Origin: Blastopirellula sp.
GTDB taxonomy: Bacteria > Planctomycetota > Planctomycetia > Pirellulales > Pirellulaceae
Assembly (NCBI GenBank): GCA_002733575.1
Contig: NVWB01000156.1
Coordinates: 1-51,877 of the forward strand
Direction: 5' to 3'
DNA: 51,877 bases
The notes under the pieces were generated by a model that saw only the letters and a list, made by a program, of their open reading frames with translations, had not been told where the DNA came from and made no database searches. A program made the translations under genes and the position numbers. Each line of letters opens with the position of its first letter. Position 1 is the first letter of the stretch. Positions 51,586-51,877 of the stretch are shown here, in pieces.

Positions 51586-51616
51586 TTCTCTTCTTCTCTT
51601 CTTCTCTTCTTCTCTT
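51586..51616 (+). repeat. TTCTTCTC tandem repeat
   Basis: Nearly four copies of the 8-bp unit TTCTTCTC (31 bp), directly followed by GGCGCC...GGCG, part of the dispersed-repeat tract. Confidence 0.7.
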
Positions 51617-51658
51617 GGCGCCTTTGCGCCTTGGCGTGAGACATCTTTTTGCACTTCA

Positions 51659-51690
51659 ATAGTCGGCTGGCGAGCAGCCAACCTACAAGA
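51659..51690 (+). repeat. Diverged copy of the GGCAGCC-ACCCTACAAG repeat
   Basis: GTCGGCTGGCGAGCAGCC followed by AACCTACAAG matches the repeat at 24691 in layout (short hairpin plus CCTACAAG tail), with a changed loop. Confidence 0.5.
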
Positions 51691-51756
51691 TATTTTGCCA
51701 AACCTTAAAAGTGTAAACTTTGCAACGATTTTTTTTGCATACGTTTTCAAATCTAG

Positions 51757-51828
51757 CCACAGAGGACACAGAAATCAGAGAGAAGAATTTGAATTCAAAC
51801 TCTCTGTGTCCTCCGTGGCCTCTGTGTT
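51757..51828. repeat. 72-bp palindrome of CACAGAGGACACAGA modules
   Basis: CACAGAGGACACAGA and CAGAGAG on the left face CTCTCTG and CCTCTGTG on the right around a GAATTTGAATTC centre. It is an inverted pair of the CACAGAGG module seen at 40071 and 45783. Confidence 0.65.
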
Positions 51829-51877
51829 TAAATCTTTTTTTTCTTCCTTTTTCCTTCCGTCCTTTGTGTCTTCGTGA

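Larger units (their letters stand above)
51261..51877. other. Repeat-filled non-coding end of the window
   Basis: 617 bp with no credible gene. It contains ACCACGAAAGACACTAAACC facing TTCGTGTTTTTCGTGG (51517-51580), a TTCTTCTC microsatellite (51586-51616), an inverted GGCGCCTTTGCGCCTTGGCG module (51615-51640), a diverged GGCTGGCGAGCAGCC copy with ACCTACAAG (51661-51690), and a 72-bp palindrome (51757-51828). The first 250 bp after the transporter start probably hold its promoter, not identifiable by eye. Confidence 0.5.

Noticed and set aside
51496..51877. Short frames on both strands at the window end
   Set aside because: They translate the repeat tract (Arg/Lys/Glu- or Ser/Leu-rich low complexity) and are not genes.
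1..51877. tRNA, rRNA, riboswitch or prophage genes
   Set aside because: No cloverleaf with a GGTTCRA arm, rRNA segment, recognisable riboswitch core or phage structural gene was found by eye; a covariance-model scan could still find weak cases.

Overview
The window reads as chromosomal DNA of a planctomycete (class Planctomycetia, perhaps Pirellulales). The evidence is gene content. It carries several proteins built from the planctomycete-specific PSCyt/PSD domain set (DUF1549, DUF1553, DUF1501, DUF1552, DUF1585/1587/1588/1592/1595), a PVC-type heme dehydrogenase, many twin-arginine (RRxF) signal peptides, DUF1080 sugar hydrolases, and Gfo/Idh/MocA and AP2Ec-type TIM-barrel proteins. Base composition is moderately AT-rich, and ATG, GTG and TTG starts are all used. 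I saw no rRNA, tRNA, CRISPR array or intact transposase.

Layout. 1-297 is the tail of a DUF1552 protein. 312-1064 (-) is a PAS-AraC regulator, divergent from two tandem PSCyt1-DUF1549-DUF1553 / DUF1501 gene pairs (1213-5800 and 5966-10630). 10721-15678 holds an MMPL-family exporter, type I glutamine synthetase and an RraA-like protein. 15954-19733 (-) holds a Tat-exported Gfo/Idh/MocA oxidoreductase and an hflX-SDR pair. 20099-24297 (+) holds a Tat-exported TIM-barrel isomerase, a ribbon-helix-helix protein behind a hairpin-rich leader, and an unusual pair (possible deoxyhypusine synthase-like protein plus RfaE/HldE-like kinase). 24840-39646 is a 15-kb minus-strand block: DUF1080, ThuA, a 1450-residue ceramidase/heme-dehydrogenase/HEAT/cytochrome c fusion, DUF1592-type cytochrome plus DUF1552, and a third PSD1/DUF1501 pair. 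A second DUF1080 gene lies at 40560-41219. 41313-45333 (-) is a three-gene exported beta-propeller cluster whose middle protein fuses a phosphonate-type binding domain to a PQQ-like propeller. 46244-47167 is an archaeal-looking nucleotidyltransferase, followed by convergent PlsC-ACP-AMP-ligase and AmpG-like transporter genes.

How it fits together. Much of the window looks like an outward-facing carbohydrate-oxidation repertoire. Exported cytochrome-like proteins, a heme dehydrogenase, Gfo/Idh oxidoreductase, AP2Ec isomerase, ThuA and two DUF1080 (3-keto-disaccharide hydrolase family) proteins are the parts expected for oxidising and then cleaving glycosides through 3-keto intermediates. That is an inference from family membership; no substrate can be read from the sequence.

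The intergenic regions are rich in small dispersed repeats: a palindromic family containing GGCAGCCACCCTACAAG (five copies or relics), a 265-bp nested palindromic element, and modular CACGAAG-type repeats at five sites. The most promising candidates for something undescribed are the three-gene CC-propeller/binding-protein cluster, the ceramidase-dehydrogenase fusion and the nucleotidyltransferase gene with a 104-nt hairpin just upstream.
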